A stretch of 54,706 bases of DNA from Caulobacter sp. 17J65-9 (lineage in GTDB: Bacteria; Pseudomonadota; Alphaproteobacteria; Caulobacterales; Caulobacteraceae). The notes under the pieces were generated by a model. It was not told the origin of the DNA and searched no databases. It saw only the letters and a program-made list of their open reading frames with translations. Location of the stretch: positions 1-54,706 of the forward strand of contig NZ_JAAIVC010000008.1 of the NCBI RefSeq assembly GCF_010975005.1, read 5' to 3'. Numbering within the stretch: the stretch's first letter is position 1; the number at the start of each line of letters is the position of its first letter. Made by a program: the position numbers and the translations under genes. This document shows positions 52,691-54,706 of the stretch, piece by piece.

Positions 52691-53718
52691 CCGGGGTCCG
52701 GCGCCTCTACCTCGACGTTTCGGCCGGCGAGACCCGCGGCCTGGTCACGCTCGACGGCCTGCCGGAGATCCTCCTGATCGACCGCCCGGACGAGCCGCGC
52801 GCCGCGCTCGGCGCACGTTTCGTGGGGCGGGTGACAGCGCTGGCCCGCGGGGCCGGCTCGGCCTTCATCGACCTCGGCGTCGGCGCGCCGGCCGTGCTGA
52901 AGCTCGTCGGGGCCGCCGCGGCCCTGGCCGAGGGTGCGGCCGTGCGCGTCGAGGTCGTCGCCGAAGCCCGCGCCGACAAGGGTCCGGTCGTGGAGTTCCT
53001 GGGCGCCGCCGCCGGCCAGGCCGTGGGGCTGGCCGAACCCGCGCCGTCCATCGCCGAGCAGCTGCGCGCCTTGGCGCCTGAGGCCGCCGTGACGACCGGC
53101 GAGACCGCGCGCGAAGCCTGCGACCTGGCCGAAGAGGCCGCGCTCGATCAGACCTGCCTGCTGAAGGACGGCGTCGCCGTCACCGTCGAACCCACCCGCG
53201 CCCTGGTGGCCGTGGACGTCGACCGCGCCGCCGGCGGGGCCGAGCCCGGCCGCAAGGGCCTGAAGGCCAACCTGGCCGCCGTGCGCCAGGCCGCGCGCCT
53301 GCTGCGGCTGAAGTCGCTGGGCGGGACGGTGGCGATCGACCTGCTGGGCTTTCCCGAGCCGCGCGCCGTGCTGGTCGAGGCCGCCCAGGCCGCCTTCGCG
53401 CCCGACGGCGCCGGCGTGGCCGTGCTGACGCCGAATCGGCTGGGGGTGCTGATGCTGGCCAAGCCGCACCGGCGCACGCCCACCGTCGAGCGGCTCTGCG
53501 ACCCCGATGGCCGGCTTTCGGCCTTCACCGTCGCCTGCCGCCTGGCGCGGCGGTTCGAGGCCGAGGGCGCGGCCCAGCCCGGGGGCCTGCTGGAGGCGGT
53601 GTGCCCGCCCGACGTGGCTGAGCGGCTCCGCCCGCTCGCAGCGCGGCTCGGCCCGCGGTTCTCCGTCGCGGCCGAGGTTGGACGGGACCGGGCGCGGGCC
53701 GATATACGCCCCCGATGA
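52687..53718 (+). CDS. Divergent RNase E/G-family protein, stripped-down form
   Basis: 343 residues. An S1-like RNA-binding part (about 36-95, [23 protein letters not shown]) leads to a catalytic core with both metal aspartates: Asp177 in LVAVDVD and Asp218 in VAIDLLGF, with [20 protein letters not shown] between. The CPxC Zn-link found in RNase E and G is missing (only RLCDPDGR), and I see no RTAG-type 5'-phosphate sensor. Endoribonuclease activity is likely but 5'-end sensing and Zn-linked tetramer formation are not. It occupies the RNase slot of the maf-yacG cluster. Confidence 0.83.
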   Translation: MTGVRRLYLDVSAGETRGLVTLDGLPEILLIDRPDEPRAALGARFVGRVTALARGAGSAFIDLGVGAPAVLKLVGAAAALAEGAAVRVEVVAEARADKGPVVEFLGAAAGQAVGLAEPAPSIAEQLRALAPEAAVTTGETAREACDLAEEAALDQTCLLKDGVAVTVEPTRALVAVDVDRAAGGAEPGRKGLKANLAAVRQAARLLRLKSLGGTVAIDLLGFPEPRAVLVEAAQAAFAPDGAGVAVLTPNRLGVLMLAKPHRRTPTVERLCDPDGRLSAFTVACRLARRFEAEGAAQPGGLLEAVCPPDVAERLRPLAARLGPRFSVAAEVGRDRARADIRPR

Positions 53719-53894
53719 CCACGAAGAAGACCTGCCCGATTTGCCGCAAGGCGGCCGACGAAGCCCGCTACCTGCCGTTCTGCTCCAAGCGCTGCGCCGA
53801 CGTCGACCTGCAGCGCTGGTTCGCCGGATCCTACGCCGTGCCGGCCGTCGAAGGGCCTGAGCGCGAGGATGACGAAACCCCGCCAGAGGCCTGA
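53715..53894 (+). CDS. yacG: DNA gyrase inhibitor YacG (zinc finger)
   Basis: 59 residues from ATG 53715, overlapping the upstream stop (ATGA). Zinc ligands Cys7, Cys10, Cys23 and Cys27 in TCPICRK and FCSKRCADVDLQRWF match YacG, followed by WFAGSYAVP and an acidic tail. YacG binds GyrB and blocks DNA binding. Confidence 0.93.
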   Translation: MTTKKTCPICRKAADEARYLPFCSKRCADVDLQRWFAGSYAVPAVEGPEREDDETPPEA

Positions 53895-53928
53895 AAAACC
53901 TGCGGCTAAGTTTCCTGCAAAACCCCGC

Positions 53929-53957
53929 TGGACAGGCGCGAACGGCTCGCCTATAGA
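53929..53957 (+). promoter_or_regulatory. Promoter of tRNA-Phe
   Basis: TGGACA at 53929-53934 and TATAGA at 53952-53957 with a 17-bp spacer predict a start near 53964, twenty bases before the tRNA. Confidence 0.75.
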
Positions 53958-53983
53958 CCTCGCTCCCTCGCGGGACCTTGAGC

Positions 53984-54059
53984 GCCTGGGTAGCTCAGTT
54001 GGTAGAGCAGCGGATTGAAAATCCGCGTGTCGCTGGTTCGATTCCGGCCCCAGGCACCA
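53984..54059 (+). tRNA. tRNA-Phe (anticodon GAA)
   Basis: 76 nt with encoded CCA. Acceptor GCCTGGG/CCCAGGC, D-arm GCTC-AGTTGGTA-GAGC, anticodon stem-loop GCGGA-TTGAAAA-TCCGC, T-arm GCTGG-TTCGATT-CCGGC. All stems pair (one G-T). Confidence 0.97.
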
Positions 54060-54538
54060 TTCCCCCGAGACGTCCCGAAATCTCGCAAAGAGCTTCGTCG
54101 CCAGATCTGGACGACGGCCGTTTCGGCACAGTCAGGGCTCTAGACGCCCCCTGCGACGATTTGACGATTTCCTCGAAATGCCCCCGCAAGGCCATGGTGT
54201 AATTCGATAACACTTGGCGCCTATGTTTCCCCGCGAAGGGGAAATGCCGCCCTCGGCCCTTGACGCTCTGTTATGGGTCCGACAAAGGAGCGAGTGACCG
54301 CTTCTTCAAGAAAAGCGGGGGTCCGTATCGCCACCGGCGGGGCGGGCCACCCAGCGCCTAAGAGGCCGAGACCGTCGAAAGACGGCCAGAAGCCCCGGGT
54401 CGGCGTAGCGAAAGCGTGCGTCGCCTAGGCTGTTCCCAGGGAACGGCGGAGGCGGCGAGCGTATTTATTCAGGGTGGAGACGCTTCCGCGCGACGACCCT
54501 TGGTCCAACGTGTCAGACCAACCAGGAACTGGCGAACG
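54060..54538 (+). other. Long non-coding region between tRNA-Phe and the last gene
   Basis: No conserved gene is recognised in these 479 bases. They hold a TTTCCCC/GGGGAAA hairpin (54226-54244), a TTGACG -35-like element at 54260, several GNRA-capped hairpins (CCGTC-GAAA-GACGG at 54372-54385; GTTCC/GGAAC around 54432-54444), and one small candidate ORF at 54294-54428. A long structured 5' leader or an unassigned small RNA would explain this, but I cannot identify one. Confidence 0.4.
54294..54428 (+). CDS. Candidate 44-residue basic leader peptide
   Basis: GTG 54294 follows AAGGAG (54285-54290). The product is basic and Pro/Gly/Lys-rich, starting with TASSRKAGVRIATGG and ending AKACVA. No homologue known to me. 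The same bases form several hairpins, so coding may be accidental. Confidence 0.25.
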   Translation: MTASSRKAGVRIATGGAGHPAPKRPRPSKDGQKPRVGVAKACVA

Positions 54539-54706
54539 ATGCTCGAAACGAAAAAGACCAACATTCTCCTCGCGATGGTCGGCGCTGCTGCGCTTCTGAC
54601 CGCCGCCCCCGCCTTCGCGCAGGACACCGCCGCTACGGCCGCTCCGGCCGCCGAAGCCGCCGCCGCTCCGGCCGCTGCTCCGGCTGGCGACGCCGCCGCT
54701 CCGGCC
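54539..54706 (+). CDS. Exported Ala/Pro-rich protein, 3' end cut off (possibly ExbB-like)
   Basis: 56 codons before the right edge. MLETKKTNILLAMVGAAALLTAAPAFAQ is a signal peptide (cleavage after AFA), followed by an Ala/Pro/Glu/Asp low-complexity segment. Some Caulobacterales ExbB/TolQ proteins have such a signal and Ala-rich extension before their first membrane helix; this would fit TonB energisation, but the diagnostic part is outside the window, so the identity stays open. Confidence 0.6.
   Translation, partial: MLETKKTNILLAMVGAAALLTAAPAFAQDTAATAAPAAEAAAAPAAAPAGDAAAPA

Noticed and set aside
53978-54202. A 74-codon plus-strand frame beginning MSAWVAQLVEQ
   Set aside because: It is the translated tRNA-Phe gene, a well-known false protein.

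Overview
This is a contiguous piece of a very GC-rich (about 70%) alphaproteobacterial chromosome, most like Caulobacterales (Caulobacter/Phenylobacterium type). The grounds are a class I lysyl-tRNA synthetase, a large TonB-dependent receptor, the murA-DUF2948-UPF0262-maf-RNase E/G-like-yacG-tRNA-Phe neighbourhood, reverse transsulfuration genes, methylmalonyl-CoA mutase as two subunits, and TTAA-N7-TTAAC boxes of the CtrA type. The genus is inferred from gene content. I see no prophage, insertion sequence, CRISPR array, plasmid module or secondary-metabolite cluster. Both edges cut a gene.

Layout. 1-1422: 5' part of a membrane histidine kinase (minus strand). 1545-5086: a minus-strand fatty/branched acyl-CoA group (merR, large acyl-CoA dehydrogenase, second acyl-CoA dehydrogenase) with twin operators upstream of merR. 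5228-9029: GFA-type protein, RMD1/DUF155 membrane protein, HAD phosphatase and lysS. 9065-11478: minus-strand small membrane protein, a CtrA-box-preceded helical protein, and a tight DUF2306/thioesterase/thioesterase operon. 11596-14875: ligase-associated-type exonuclease, membrane protein, host-attachment-family protein and glucokinase. 15083-20994: gltD-gltB (glutamate synthase). 21059-25768: DUF962 protein, an inverted-repeat element, pyruvate kinase, M1 aminopeptidase lipoprotein and an SDR. 25887-29632: OsmC, cystathionine beta-synthase and cystathionine gamma-lyase/synthase, with two small genes (one low-GC) inserted between the last two. 29825-33815: TonB-dependent receptor, second inverted-repeat element, DUF488 and cytochrome c'. 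33889-38830: a four-gene overlapping operon (mutA, small acidic protein, mutB, NADAR). 38979-46139: glycine-zipper protein, M16 protease, SAM-I riboswitch with metN-metI-metQ, and lldD-like oxidase. 46238-49041: LpxH-like phosphoesterase, HAD hydrolase, 2H phosphoesterase, tRNA-Thr. 49114-54706: SRPBCC protein, murA cluster through yacG, tRNA-Phe, then a long leader and the start of an Ala-rich exported protein.

Most of the window is housekeeping metabolism: sulfur amino acids (transsulfuration, SAM-controlled methionine uptake), nitrogen assimilation (GOGAT), glycolysis ends (glk, pyk), odd-chain/branched carbon disposal (acyl-CoA dehydrogenases, methylmalonyl-CoA mutase) and envelope building (murA). 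The least explained parts are the acidic protein overlapping both mutase subunit genes, the NADAR gene coupled to it, a stripped-down RNase E/G homologue without Zn-link or 5' sensor motif, a signal-less HAD hydrolase coupled to an exported 2H phosphoesterase, the CtrA-box gene at 9592-9951, and the 480-base leader at the right edge. No single locus clearly announces a new defence or mobile system. Many adjacent genes overlap by exactly four bases (GTGA, ATGA or TTGA), including two TTG starts.
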